Shown here one piece after another: positions 16,721 to 28,590 of a stretch of 64,000 nucleotides of DNA (position 1 is the stretch's first letter; every line of letters begins with the position of its first letter). The DNA is from Corynebacterium sp. CNJ-954 (GTDB lineage: Bacteria > Actinomycetota > Actinomycetes > Mycobacteriales > Mycobacteriaceae). The translations under genes and the position numbers were made by a program. Below the pieces are notes generated by a model. That model worked only from the letters and a program-made list of their open reading frames with translations. It was not told where the DNA came from and ran no database searches. Location of the stretch: positions 1 to 64,000 of the forward strand of contig NZ_MKKI01000002.1 in assembly GCF_001942345.1 (NCBI RefSeq). The letters run 5' to 3'.

Positions 16721-17418
16721 CATGCCTCCGTTCCGGGGGTGCTGAAGGTGGACATGAGGTTGTCGGTGGTGAGGACGTCGGCCGGGGCACCGTGGGCGAC
16801 GACCGTGCGCTGCAGCATGGTGACGGTGTCGCACAGTTCCGGGACCGAGCCGAGGTCGTGGGTGGAGATCAGGACGCAGCGACCGTCGTCGGCCATGGCG
16901 CGCAGCAGGTCACTGATCGTCGCCTGACTGACCGTGTCGACCCCGGCGAACGGCTCGTCGAGCAGTATGACGCCGGCGTCCTGTGCCAGGCCCCGTGCGA
17001 CGAACGTCCGTTTCTTCTGCCCGCCGGAGAGCTGTCCGATCTGACGGTCGGCGAGTGCGGTCAGGTCGGTGCGGGTGAGGGCGTCGTCCACCGCGCGCCG
17101 GTCGGCCGCACGCGGGCGTTTGAGCAGGCCCATGTGCCCGTAGCGGCCGGTCAGCACCACGTCGCGCACACTGACCGGGAAGGTCCAGTCGACCTTCTCC
17201 GACTGGGGGACGTAGGCGGTGCTGCCGGACACCGAGACCGTCCCGCTGTCGGGGCGGACGCCGCCGGTGAGGGTGTTGAACAGCGTGGACTTGCCGGACC
17301 CGTTCATGCCGATCAGTCCGTGGATTGCACCGGCGTCCAGTTCCAGGGAGACGTCCTCGAGGGCGCGGACCGTGCCGTAGCTCACCGACACCTCGCGCAG
17401 GGTGATGGCGTGTCCCAC
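16720..17418 (-). CDS. Manganese/iron-type ABC transporter ATP-binding protein
   Basis: The 232-residue ATPase has Walker A 'GMNGSGKSTL' near residue 38, Q-loop 'AYVPQSEKVDW', signature 'LSGGQKKR' and Walker B 'VILLDEPFAG', followed by 'STHD'. The 'VPQ..VDW.FP' segment is characteristic of the Mn/Zn/Fe chelate ABC family. GTG start overlapping the binding-protein stop by one base. It is the second gene of the minus-strand operon binding protein-ATPase-permease. Confidence 0.92.
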   Translation of the reverse strand: MGHAITLREVSVSYGTVRALEDVSLELDAGAIHGLIGMNGSGKSTLFNTLTGGVRPDSGTVSVSGSTAYVPQSEKVDWTFPVSVRDVVLTGRYGHMGLLKRPRAADRRAVDDALTRTDLTALADRQIGQLSGGQKKRTFVARGLAQDAGVILLDEPFAGVDTVSQATISDLLRAMADDGRCVLISTHDLGSVPELCDTVTMLQRTVVAHGAPADVLTTDNLMSTFSTPGTEA

Positions 17419-18332
17419 TAGCGGTCGCCCCGCATGCCCTTGACGATGGTGTCGACGTCGTAGCGGATCAGGTCGAGGTAGGTCGGGGCGTCGCCGCCGT
17501 CCTCGGTGAGGGAGTCGACGTAGAGCGTGCCGCCGTCACGGGCGCCGGTGTCCCGGATGAGCTGCTCCTTCGGGCCGGGGTCCACGGTGGACTCACAGAA
17601 GACGGCGGGGACGTCATTGTCCTCGACGAAGGACGCGGCCGCGCGGATCTGGTCGGGGGTGATCTCCGCGTCGGAGTTCACCGGCCAGATGTAGCTCTCT
17701 GCCATGCCGGCGTCCCGGGTGAGGTAGCTGAAGGCACCCTCGCAGGTCTGCAGGGCACGCTGGCTCTCCGGCAGGTGGGACAACCCGTCGGTGAGGTCGC
17801 CCTGGACCTCGTCGAGCCGGCTCTTGTATGCCTCGGCGTTGTCCCGGAAGGTGTCCGCGTCATCGGGCCGGACGTCGCTGAGGGCGTCGACGATGTTGTC
17901 GACGTAGACCTTCGCCAGCGTCGGGCTCATCCAGGCGTGGGGGTTGGGCTCGTCGGTGCCTTCGATCGGGACCGGGTCGATGCCCTCGGTGACGGTGACC
18001 CGGGTGGCGTCGGAATCCGCGGTGAGCTTGTCCACCCAGTTCTCCAGGCCCAGGCCGTTGCTGAGGATCACCTCGGCGCCCGCGGCGGTGCGGATGTCCC
18101 CCGGAGTGGGGTCGTACCCGTGGATCTCGGCGCCGGGCCGGGTCAGTGAGGAGACCTCGAGGGCGTCACCGGCGACCTCCTGGGCCATGTCGGCGAGGAT
18201 CGTGAAGGTGGCGAGGACCTCGGGGGTGTCAGGGGTGCCGCCCCGTGCGTCATCGGACGAGCAGGCGACGAGACCACCGGCAAGGAGGACCGAGGTCGTT
18301 GCTGCGGTGGTTCTGCGGATAATACGGATCAC
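17418..18332 (-). CDS. Manganese/iron-type ABC transporter solute-binding lipoprotein
   Basis: The 304-residue cluster A-I protein has a basic N-terminus and hydrophobic stretch ending in the lipobox 'LVAC', so it is membrane-anchored outside. Likely metal ligands are His in 'EIHGYDPTPGD', His in 'NPHAWMSP', Glu in 'CEGAFSYL' and Asp in 'LYVDSL'. The His-His-Glu-Asp set points to Mn (or Fe) rather than Zn. Start chosen at GTG 18332, preceded by GGAG, because the TTG at 18365 would extend into the promoter/operator. A strong promoter and a palindrome lie just upstream, and the DtxR/MntR-like gene is divergent. Confidence 0.9.
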   Translation of the reverse strand: MIRIIRRTTAATTSVLLAGGLVACSSDDARGGTPDTPEVLATFTILADMAQEVAGDALEVSSLTRPGAEIHGYDPTPGDIRTAAGAEVILSNGLGLENWVDKLTADSDATRVTVTEGIDPVPIEGTDEPNPHAWMSPTLAKVYVDNIVDALSDVRPDDADTFRDNAEAYKSRLDEVQGDLTDGLSHLPESQRALQTCEGAFSYLTRDAGMAESYIWPVNSDAEITPDQIRAAASFVEDNDVPAVFCESTVDPGPKEQLIRDTGARDGGTLYVDSLTEDGGDAPTYLDLIRYDVDTIVKGMRGDR

Positions 18333-18358
18333 AGGAGTTCTCCATGGTCGGTTGAGTA

Positions 18359-18403
18359 AGTTCAATGATGCGAACTCTATACTTCAATACCCGACAATGA
18401 CAA
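18359..18403 (-). promoter_or_regulatory. Promoter and MntR-like operator of the Mn transporter operon
   Basis: Minus-strand boxes TTGTCA (18403-18398) and TATAGA (18381-18376) are 16 bases apart. A palindrome AGTTC-N8-GAACT (18359-18376) overlaps the end of the -10 box and the start site. The half-site GTTCAATG resembles the MntR motif described for Corynebacterium glutamicum (TGTTCAATG-type palindrome). Repression by Mn-loaded MntR is the likely mode. Confidence 0.6.
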
Positions 18404-18447
18404 CGGTGCCGGTGAGACCGGTTCCATGGAGTACAGGCGGAGCACAG

Positions 18448-18469
18448 GGTGAGTTGGGGTAGACTCACC
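18448..18469. promoter_or_regulatory. Palindrome over the promoter of the DtxR/MntR-like gene
   Basis: GGTGAGT (18448-18454) and ACTCACC (18463-18469) form a perfect 7-bp inverted repeat with an 8-base spacer. It covers the -10 box TAGACT (18460-18465), which itself sits 7 bases before the ATG at 18473. Autoregulation is likely; the half-sites differ from those at 18359-18376, so a different regulator is possible. Confidence 0.5.
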
Positions 18470-18472
18470 GCC

Positions 18473-19144
18473 ATGCATGTCACCGATCTGCCGGACCGGT
18501 CGCAGGACTACCTCAAGAAGATCTACGATCTCCAGGAGTGGGACCGCAGCGGCGCGTCCCTCTCCGTCCTCGCCGATGAGCTGGGGCAGCGCCGCTCCAC
18601 CGCGTCGGAGGCGGTGAAAAGGCTCGTCGCCGAGGGGCTCGTCGTCCATGCGCCCTACGGGGACATCACCCTCAGCGAGGACGGCCGCCAGCTGGCGTTG
18701 CAGATGGTCCGCCGCCACCGGCTCATCGAGACCTACCTGCTGCGCGAACTCGACTACGGCGTCGACGAGGTCCACGACGAAGCCGAAGTCCTCGAACACG
18801 CCGTGTCCGACACCTTCATCGCCCGCATCGACGCGGCCATGGGCCACCCCGTCCGCGACCCCCACGGCGACCCGATCCCCGACGGAGACGGGAAGATCGC
18901 CGTCCCGGACACCGAACCGCTCTCGGAGGCGACGGTGGGTCAGCGACTCCTCGTCGACCGGATCAGCGACCGCGACGGCGCGCTGCTGCGTTACCTCCAG
19001 GACAACGGCATCGCGCCGGGAGTTCACCTCGTCGTCGGTGAACGCCCCTATCCGGACATGGCGGTGCTCACGGTGGAGGGACGTGACGTCCAGCTCTCCG
19101 TCGCGTCACTGTCGGCCATCCTCTGCCTCGCGGAGGACCAGTGA
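18473..19144 (+). CDS. DtxR/MntR-family metal-dependent transcriptional regulator
   Basis: The 223-residue protein has an N-terminal winged helix ('SQDYLKKIYDLQEW', 'LADELGQRRSTASEAVKRL'), the metal-binding dimerisation domain ('RRHRLIETYLLRELDYGVDEVHDEAEVLEHAVSD', rich in His/Glu ligands) and a C-terminal FeoA-like domain. Being divergent from a Mn-type ABC operon, it most likely senses Mn. The ATG at 18473 follows TAGACT by 7 bases, so it is probably leaderless. Its stop codon overlaps the GTG of the transglycosylase gene. Confidence 0.88.
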   Translation: MHVTDLPDRSQDYLKKIYDLQEWDRSGASLSVLADELGQRRSTASEAVKRLVAEGLVVHAPYGDITLSEDGRQLALQMVRRHRLIETYLLRELDYGVDEVHDEAEVLEHAVSDTFIARIDAAMGHPVRDPHGDPIPDGDGKIAVPDTEPLSEATVGQRLLVDRISDRDGALLRYLQDNGIAPGVHLVVGERPYPDMAVLTVEGRDVQLSVASLSAILCLAEDQ

Positions 19145-19833
19145 CAGCAGGCCCCCGTCCGAGTGGCCGTGCCGGGTGCGGTGGATTCGTCGGCCTGATC
19201 GCAACCGTCCTGCTCGTCGTCATCGTCGTCGGGGTGTTTCTCGTCGACGAGCGCGAACCGGAGGAGGAGCGTGTCCCGGTACCGGACGACGTGCCCCCGG
19301 CACGTGCCTCGACCGTGCACGACCTCGCCGCGACCGCCGAGTCACTCTCGATGCCGGAGGACCATCTCGCCGGCTACATCAGTGGCGCCCAGACGGTGGC
19401 GTCGGAGTTCCCGTCCTGCAACATCGCCTGGAACACCCTGGCGGGTATCGGCTTCATCGAGTCGCACCACGGCACCTACGGTGCGGGAGAGGACGGCGGT
19501 CGGATCATCGGTCCGCGGTTGGACGGCTCGGGTGACTTCATGGAGGTCCCGGACACCGACGACGGCGAACTCGACGGTGACCCGGACTACGACCGTGCCG
19601 TCGGGCCGATGCAGTTCCTCCCCGAATCCTGGGGGATCTACGGCGCCGGGGGAGACCCGCACGACATCGGCGACGCCGCCGCGGCCGCCGGACGCCTGCT
19701 CTGCGGGCACGACCGGGACCTGGACACCGCCGACGGGTGGAGCCGGGCACTGTTCAGCTACAACCGGTCCGAGGAGTACATGATCTCGGTACGCGACGCC
19801 GCGGCGAACTACGCACTGGGTCAGGCGGCCTGA
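19141..19833 (+). CDS. Membrane-anchored lytic transglycosylase-like protein
   Basis: The 230-residue protein has one N-terminal membrane helix (about residues 17-35, 'LIATVLLVVIVVGVFLV'), a proline/glutamate-rich linker and an SLT-type lysozyme fold. The probable catalytic Glu is in 'LAGIGFIESHHGTYG', followed by 'AVGPMQFLPESWGIYG' and a C-terminal 'ALFSYNRSEEYMISV'. It would act on peptidoglycan outside the membrane. GTG start overlapping the preceding stop (GTGA). Related proteins lie next to eno in other corynebacteria and mycobacteria. Confidence 0.85.
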   Translation: MTAGPRPSGRAGCGGFVGLIATVLLVVIVVGVFLVDEREPEEERVPVPDDVPPARASTVHDLAATAESLSMPEDHLAGYISGAQTVASEFPSCNIAWNTLAGIGFIESHHGTYGAGEDGGRIIGPRLDGSGDFMEVPDTDDGELDGDPDYDRAVGPMQFLPESWGIYGAGGDPHDIGDAAAAAGRLLCGHDRDLDTADGWSRALFSYNRSEEYMISVRDAAANYALGQAA

Positions 19834-19863
19834 CCGGCTGGCTGACGGACGCGGTGCGGATAG

Positions 19864-21204
<1,341 letters not shown>

Positions 21205-21234
21205 TCCCGGGGCAACGGGCTAGAATCGGTCCCC

Positions 21235-21960
21235 ATGGGTACACGTGACCGGAGGGACCGGGAAGCCACGAGACCGTCGGACGAGCGCGACAGCGCCCGG
21301 GCCGACGGTCCTGGTCTGCCACGACCACGGTCGGTGGAGAAGCGGGACCGGCGTCAGCGTGAGGTGCGTCAGGCGCCACGCAAGTTGGCCCGTTCCTTCG
21401 TTGAACTTCCGAAGAAGATGAATCCGCTGGTCACCGTCGCGGTGATCCTGGTGGTGGCGTTCGTGGCACTGTCCGTGGCGACGCCGTTGCGCAACTACTT
21501 CCAGCAGCGTGCCGAGATCGCCGAGGTGAACGCCACCATCGAACGGCAGCTGGCGGAACGCGATGACCTGAACGCCGAACTCGACCGGTACATCAGTGAG
21601 GCCTATGTCCGGGAACAGGCCCGGACGCGCCTCGGGGTCGTGGAGCCGGGGGAGTCCGCCTTCCGGCTGATGGACCCTCGTATCGACACCAGTTCGCCGA
21701 CCGACCCGGGCGTGGAACACGATGATTCGGAACCCGACCCCTGGTACACCCAACTGTGGGGTTCCGTCGCCACCCCCGACGACGAGGACGGCGACGCCGG
21801 TCGAGACGGTGGGTCGGGGCAGGACGACGGTCGCAACGGTGAATCCGGTAATCTCCCGATTGACCCGGACCAGCCGGAGGCGCCGGCCCAGGAGGGCGAC
21901 CCGGACCTGCAGCGCGAACTGCAGGAACAGCAGCAGCAACAACAGCAGGGAGCACAGTAG
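21235..21960 (+). CDS. FtsB/DivIC-like septum formation initiator protein
   Basis: The 241-residue bitopic membrane protein has a charged cytoplasmic N-terminus of about 60 residues, one membrane helix (near 63-82, 'NPLVTVAVILVVAFVALSVA') and an extracytoplasmic coiled coil ('RAEIAEVNATIERQLAERDDL'). The DivIC core 'YVREQARTRLGVVEPGE' follows, then a long acidic, Gln-rich tail. It is expected to work with FtsL/FtsQ in the divisome. The ATG is 8 bases after a good TAGAAT box (21221-21226), so leaderless. Overlaps the next gene by one base. Confidence 0.88.
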   Translation: MGTRDRRDREATRPSDERDSARADGPGLPRPRSVEKRDRRQREVRQAPRKLARSFVELPKKMNPLVTVAVILVVAFVALSVATPLRNYFQQRAEIAEVNATIERQLAERDDLNAELDRYISEAYVREQARTRLGVVEPGESAFRLMDPRIDTSSPTDPGVEHDDSEPDPWYTQLWGSVATPDDEDGDAGRDGGSGQDDGRNGESGNLPIDPDQPEAPAQEGDPDLQRELQEQQQQQQQGAQ

Positions 21961-22574
21961 TGACCGACGGCACCGTGAGCACCGGCAGCACCGTGAGTGA
22001 CGCCGACTACGAGACCATGTCCCGCCAGCTCGGACGCAAGATCCGTGGTGCGATCGAGGTCTCCTACCGCACCCCGGACGGGGCGCCGGCCGTGGTCAAG
22101 ACCGCCCCGCGTCTGCCGGACGGCACACCGTTCCCCACGCTGTACTACCTCACCGATCCGCGGCTGACCGCCGAGGCGTCCCGACTGGAGGTGGCCGGGG
22201 TGATGCGCACGATGCAGGCGCGTCTACGGGAGGACGCTGAACTGGCCGCCGACTACCAGGCCGCACACGAGCACTACCTGGCGGAGCGCAACGCCATCGA
22301 GTCGCTGGGCACGGACTTCTCCGGCGGCGGTATGCCGGACCGGGTGAAGTGCCTGCATGTGCTCATCGCCTACGCGCTGGCCGAGGGGCCCTCACGCGTC
22401 CGCCTGGGCACGGAGGCGGTGGCGTTGGCGGCGGCACACACCCCGAAGCTGTCCGGTACCGCCATCCCCGCCGACTGGCCCACCCCGGAGGACCTCGGGA
22501 CGTCCATCGAGGCGGCGTTCGACGAGCACGTCGACGAAATGACCTATGACCGTTCTGACGAGGAGGACCAGTGA
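21960..22574 (+). CDS. DUF501 family protein
   Basis: The 204-residue protein has the DUF501 signature: 'RKIRGAIEVSYRTPDGAPAVVKTAPRL', written here in two halves as 'GAIEVSYRTPDGAPAV' and 'VKTAPRLPDGTPFPTLYYLT'. It continues with 'RVKCLHVLIAYALAEGPSRV'. The function is unknown. The order eno-FtsB/DivIC-DUF501-exopolyphosphatase is conserved throughout Corynebacterium and Mycobacterium. GTG start at the last base of the previous stop; its own end overlaps the next start by four bases. Confidence 0.88.
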   Translation: MTDGTVSTGSTVSDADYETMSRQLGRKIRGAIEVSYRTPDGAPAVVKTAPRLPDGTPFPTLYYLTDPRLTAEASRLEVAGVMRTMQARLREDAELAADYQAAHEHYLAERNAIESLGTDFSGGGMPDRVKCLHVLIAYALAEGPSRVRLGTEAVALAAAHTPKLSGTAIPADWPTPEDLGTSIEAAFDEHVDEMTYDRSDEEDQ

Positions 22575-23530
22575 CCGGCACCTACGCCGCCATCGACTGC
22601 GGAACGAACTCGATCCGCCTGCTGATCAGTGAGGTCCTGGAGGACGGGACGCTGCGGGAGATCAACCGCGACAACATCATCGTCCGGCTGGGTCAGGGGG
22701 TGGACGCCACCGGACGTTTCGCCGACGCCGCGCTCGACCGCGTCGACGAGGCACTGGGCATCTACGCTGACCGGATGATCATGAACGGTGTCACCGACGT
22801 GATGATGGGGGCGACGTCCGCCACCCGTGACGCGGAGAACCGTGAGGACTTCTTCGCCATCACCCGACGCCATCTGGGTCGCGTGGCCCCGGGCGTGCAG
22901 GCGGAGGTCGTGACCGGTGTGCGTGAGGCGCAGCTGTCCTTCGCCGGGGCGGTCGCCGACATGGACTCGACCGACGGACACATCTGCGTGATCGACCTGG
23001 GCGGGGGATCCACCGAGTTCGTCGTCGACGCCTACGGTGAGGGGAGTGGGCAGGCCTACTCCGCCGACATGGGCTGCGTGCGGCTCACCGAACGCTACCT
23101 GCACACCGTGCCGCCGACCGACGAGGAGATCGCCGAGGCCCGGGGCTACGTCGACGGGCTGATGGCGACGGTGGAGGAGAACGTCGACCTCGACAGCGTC
23201 ACCCGCGTCGTGGGAGTCGCAGGCACCGTGACGACCGTGGCTGCGATCCAGAAGGGGCTCACCGAGTACAACCCGGAGAAGACCCACATGTCCGAGATCG
23301 ACCTGGCGGACTTCCGGTCCACGGCCCGGTCCCTGCTGGGGGAGACGGTGGAGCAGCGTCGGGAGCACCCGGCGATGCACCCGGGACGTGCCGACGTGAT
23401 CGGTGGCGGTGCGATCGTGATCGACGTCTTCGCCTCCCGGTTCCTGGACAAGGGGCTGACGTCGATCACGGTCAGTGAGAAAGATATCCTGGACGGTATC
23501 CTGGCCGAGGTCATCGAGCGCAACAGCTAG
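22571..23530 (+). CDS. Exopolyphosphatase (Ppx/GppA family)
   Basis: The 319-residue, two-domain actin-fold phosphatase lacks the longer C-terminal domains of enterobacterial Ppx. Key motifs: 'AAIDCGTNSIRLLI' (phosphate 1), 'MGATSATRDAENR', 'VIDLGGGSTEF' (phosphate 2) and 'DVIGGGAIVIDVF'. It would release phosphate from polyphosphate or act on (p)ppGpp. GTG start, GTGA overlap with DUF501. The tRNA-Leu gene follows directly after it. Confidence 0.9.
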   Translation: MTGTYAAIDCGTNSIRLLISEVLEDGTLREINRDNIIVRLGQGVDATGRFADAALDRVDEALGIYADRMIMNGVTDVMMGATSATRDAENREDFFAITRRHLGRVAPGVQAEVVTGVREAQLSFAGAVADMDSTDGHICVIDLGGGSTEFVVDAYGEGSGQAYSADMGCVRLTERYLHTVPPTDEEIAEARGYVDGLMATVEENVDLDSVTRVVGVAGTVTTVAAIQKGLTEYNPEKTHMSEIDLADFRSTARSLLGETVEQRREHPAMHPGRADVIGGGAIVIDVFASRFLDKGLTSITVSEKDILDGILAEVIERNS

Positions 23531-23546
23531 ACGACCCAGGTCGTGC

Positions 23547-23620
23547 GCCCCTATAGCCCAATTGGCAGAGGCAGCGGACTTAAAATCCGCGCAGTGTCGG
23601 TTCGAGTCCGACTGGGGGCA
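23547..23620 (+). tRNA. tRNA with anticodon TAA (Leu), short variable arm
   Basis: Acceptor GCCCCTA / TGGGGGC with discriminator A (23620), anticodon stem GCGGA / TCCGC with loop CTTAAAA, T arm GTCGG-TTCGAGT-CCGAC, no encoded CCA. The anticodon TAA reads UUA (Leu). The variable region is only about five bases, unlike the long arm of most bacterial tRNA-Leu. It sits 16 bases after the exopolyphosphatase gene. Confidence 0.92.
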
Positions 23621-23644
23621 CTTTTGTGCAGCAGCCGGGGGCTG

Positions 23645-24799
23645 CTACGCGTCGGTAGCTGAGACCTCCGCACCCCGCGACCCGGCAGCGGTCTCCCGCA
23701 GGTTCGGAATCACCGCGGCGAACTGGCAGAGCAGCTTGGTCAGGTCCTGGCCTTCGCCGACCATGGTGAGGTTCGCGCCGGTGAGGCCCTCCGCCATAGC
23801 CGAGAAGATCTCCGGGAGCTGATCGACGACCTGCTTGTCCAGGATCACACCGTTGTTGGACGCCACTGCCGCGGCCTCGGTCCGCAGGGCCGCAGCCTTC
23901 GCCTCGGCGTTGATGCGGGTGCGCTCCGCCTCCGCCTCTGCCGGCTTGATGACCTCAGAGACCAGCTCCTGCTCACGTAGCGCGGCCTGTGACTCTGCGA
24001 GACGGGCCTGCTCCTCGGCGACCTCGCGGTCGGTCTCGGCACGGCGCCGGGCCAGGGCGGCCTGTGCGGCGATGACCTGCTCCTGGGCCTCAGCCTCGGC
24101 ACGCGGGCCCGCGGCGTTGGCCTCGGCCTTGGCGGCGGCGATCTCCTTGGTGTTCTCCGCGACCTTGGTGTCGGTCTCCCGCTGGAAGTCGGACTTGCGA
24201 CGCTCGGACTTCTGCTGCTCCTCGGCGATCTCGGCGTCCCGCTGGGCCTCGGCCACGGCACGTTCACGCTGGACACGGGCCAGCTCCGGGGCGGACAGTG
24301 CCTGGATGTAGCCGTTCGGGTCACTGATCGAGTTGATCTGGAAGCTGTCGATCTGCCAGCCGAACCGCAGCATGCGTGGCTCGGCGTTGGACAGCACCTG
24401 GCTGGCCAGCGCCGTGCGGTCGGAGATCATCTCCTCCACGGTGAGCTGCCCGATCATGGCGCGGGTTTCACCGGAGAAGATGTCCTGCGCGGTGGACACG
24501 ATCTGGCCGGTGTCGACGCCCAGGAAACGGTTGGCGGCCTCGATGACGCTGTTCTTCTCGGCGGTCACGGAGAACACCACCGAGGCTTCGACGTCCACGT
24601 CGACGTTCTGCTTCGACTGGGCACGCACCGCGATGTTCACGGTGTTCGCGCCGATGTGGAAACGCTGTACCCGGTGCAGCACAGGTACGGACCAGGCGCC
24701 GCCGCCGATGACGACGCGGTAGGGGTTGTCGGGCTTGCGGGCGATCATGCCACCCGTGATCAGCAGGGCCTCAGTCGGCTTCGGGACGTCGTAGAGCAT
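23645..24799 (-). CDS. SPFH-domain (flotillin-like) protein
   Basis: The 384-residue protein starts at ATG 24799 (MLYDVPKPTEALL). An SPFH/band-7 domain covers about residues 15-180 ('ALLITGG', 'VEASVVFSV', 'SVIEAANRFLG'). A long Ala/Glu/Arg-rich coiled coil follows from about 185 to 320 ('ERAVAEAQRDAEIAEEQQ' and similar) and then a flotillin-type tail. There is no clear membrane helix, so association with the membrane would be peripheral or by hairpin. Likely role: scaffold of membrane microdomains. The 3' end faces the tRNA-Leu gene (24 bases). Confidence 0.85.
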   Translation of the reverse strand: MLYDVPKPTEALLITGGMIARKPDNPYRVVIGGGAWSVPVLHRVQRFHIGANTVNIAVRAQSKQNVDVDVEASVVFSVTAEKNSVIEAANRFLGVDTGQIVSTAQDIFSGETRAMIGQLTVEEMISDRTALASQVLSNAEPRMLRFGWQIDSFQINSISDPNGYIQALSAPELARVQRERAVAEAQRDAEIAEEQQKSERRKSDFQRETDTKVAENTKEIAAAKAEANAAGPRAEAEAQEQVIAAQAALARRRAETDREVAEEQARLAESQAALREQELVSEVIKPAEAEAERTRINAEAKAAALRTEAAAVASNNGVILDKQVVDQLPEIFSAMAEGLTGANLTMVGEGQDLTKLLCQFAAVIPNLRETAAGSRGAEVSATDA

Positions 24800-24963
24800 T
24801 CGTTTTCTTTCTGTCGCGGTGGTGAACGTGCAGGAGAACACTTAGTACACCCTGAGCATATCGCAGCGACCGTGTCTTTCTCAGGGTGGGCGAGAATCAC
24901 AACACCGCGTCCGACGAGCCCGCCGGGGTGGCACGGCGTCCAGGGTGTTTATGCTCGATCTCT

Positions 24964-25716
24964 GTGTCCACCGTCGCGATCGTCCTGATACTCGCCGTCC
25001 TCGTCGGAGCGGTACTCCAGCGCATCACCGGCATGGGCGTCGGCCTCGTCGCCGGTCCGGTGCTGTCTGTCGCGCTCGGCCCGGCTGCCGGGGTGACCGT
25101 CGTCAACGGACTGTCCACCGTCAACGCCGTGAACAACGCCTGGGCGGTACGTGCCAGGACCGACTGGCGGCGATTCAGTTTCCTCGCCGGAGGACTGGTG
25201 CTCGGATCGCTCCCGGCCGTCTTCGTCGTGCTGGTGACCGACGGCCCCTGGCTGCTGGTCACCGTCGGTGTACTGGTGCTGGCCGCGCTCGGGGTCACGC
25301 TGTTCCAGCCGGAGAAGGCCCGGCTCTCGGAGCGGTCCGTCCTGCCCATGGTGCTGGCAGGAGCGGCAGGCGGGTTCATGAGCACCGTCGCCGGCATCGC
25401 CGCACCCGCGTTCACCGTGTACGCGCGGTTGACCGGCTGGGACTACCGCGATTTCGTGGCCACCCTGCACCCGGTGATCGTGATCGCGAACCTGCTGTCC
25501 TTCGTACTCAAGATCGTCATCTTCGGTGGTGTCGACGTCGGTGGTCTGCCCGTCTGGTTGTGGATCCTCGCTGTCGCGGCGATTTTCGTCGGTGCGTGGT
25601 TCGGTGACCGGCTGTATGACCGGATCTCCAGCGAGGGCACCCGGAAACTCGCCACACTGCTGGCTTTCGCCGGTGCGGTGACGCTGGTGGTCAACGGTGT
25701 CGTCGCCATGCTCTGA
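24964..25716 (+). CDS. TauE/SafE-family membrane transporter
   Basis: The 250-residue protein is almost entirely hydrophobic with about eight helices, typical of TauE/SafE (DUF81) exporters of sulfite or sulfonates. 'LVGAVLQRITGMGVGLVAGP' at the N-terminus and 'GAAGGFMSTVAGIAAPAF' at the internal repeat are family marks. The GTG start at 24964 is 8 bases after TATGCT (24950-24955), suggesting a leaderless message. The longer frame from 24886 adds a polar stretch not found in the family. The substrate cannot be told from sequence. Confidence 0.82.
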   Translation: MSTVAIVLILAVLVGAVLQRITGMGVGLVAGPVLSVALGPAAGVTVVNGLSTVNAVNNAWAVRARTDWRRFSFLAGGLVLGSLPAVFVVLVTDGPWLLVTVGVLVLAALGVTLFQPEKARLSERSVLPMVLAGAAGGFMSTVAGIAAPAFTVYARLTGWDYRDFVATLHPVIVIANLLSFVLKIVIFGGVDVGGLPVWLWILAVAAIFVGAWFGDRLYDRISSEGTRKLATLLAFAGAVTLVVNGVVAML

Positions 25717-25763
25717 GCACTGTCCGATTGCAGGTGCTCCAGCCGTCATGGTAGGCATGAGAC

Positions 25764-28448
<2,685 letters not shown>

Positions 28449-28566
28449 GAAGGCCAGTATTCCAGTGGTGGACGTGGGCTGTGAGGGGGAGGGATCTCTC
28501 CCAGGATGTTTTCCTCCACTGTGCGGCCCGGGTTGCGGGACGATCATGGTGTGCAGTCAACAGATG

Positions 28567-28590
28567 AAGGAGATAAGGAGATAAGGAGAT
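28567..28590 (+). repeat. Three tandem AAGGAGAT units forming repeated Shine-Dalgarno sequences
   Basis: Three perfect 8-base repeats precede and overlap the ATG at 28589. The middle AAGGAG is spaced 8 bases from the start codon, the last one abuts it. Loss or gain of a unit by slippage would leave at least one usable site or alter its spacing. Confidence 0.8.
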
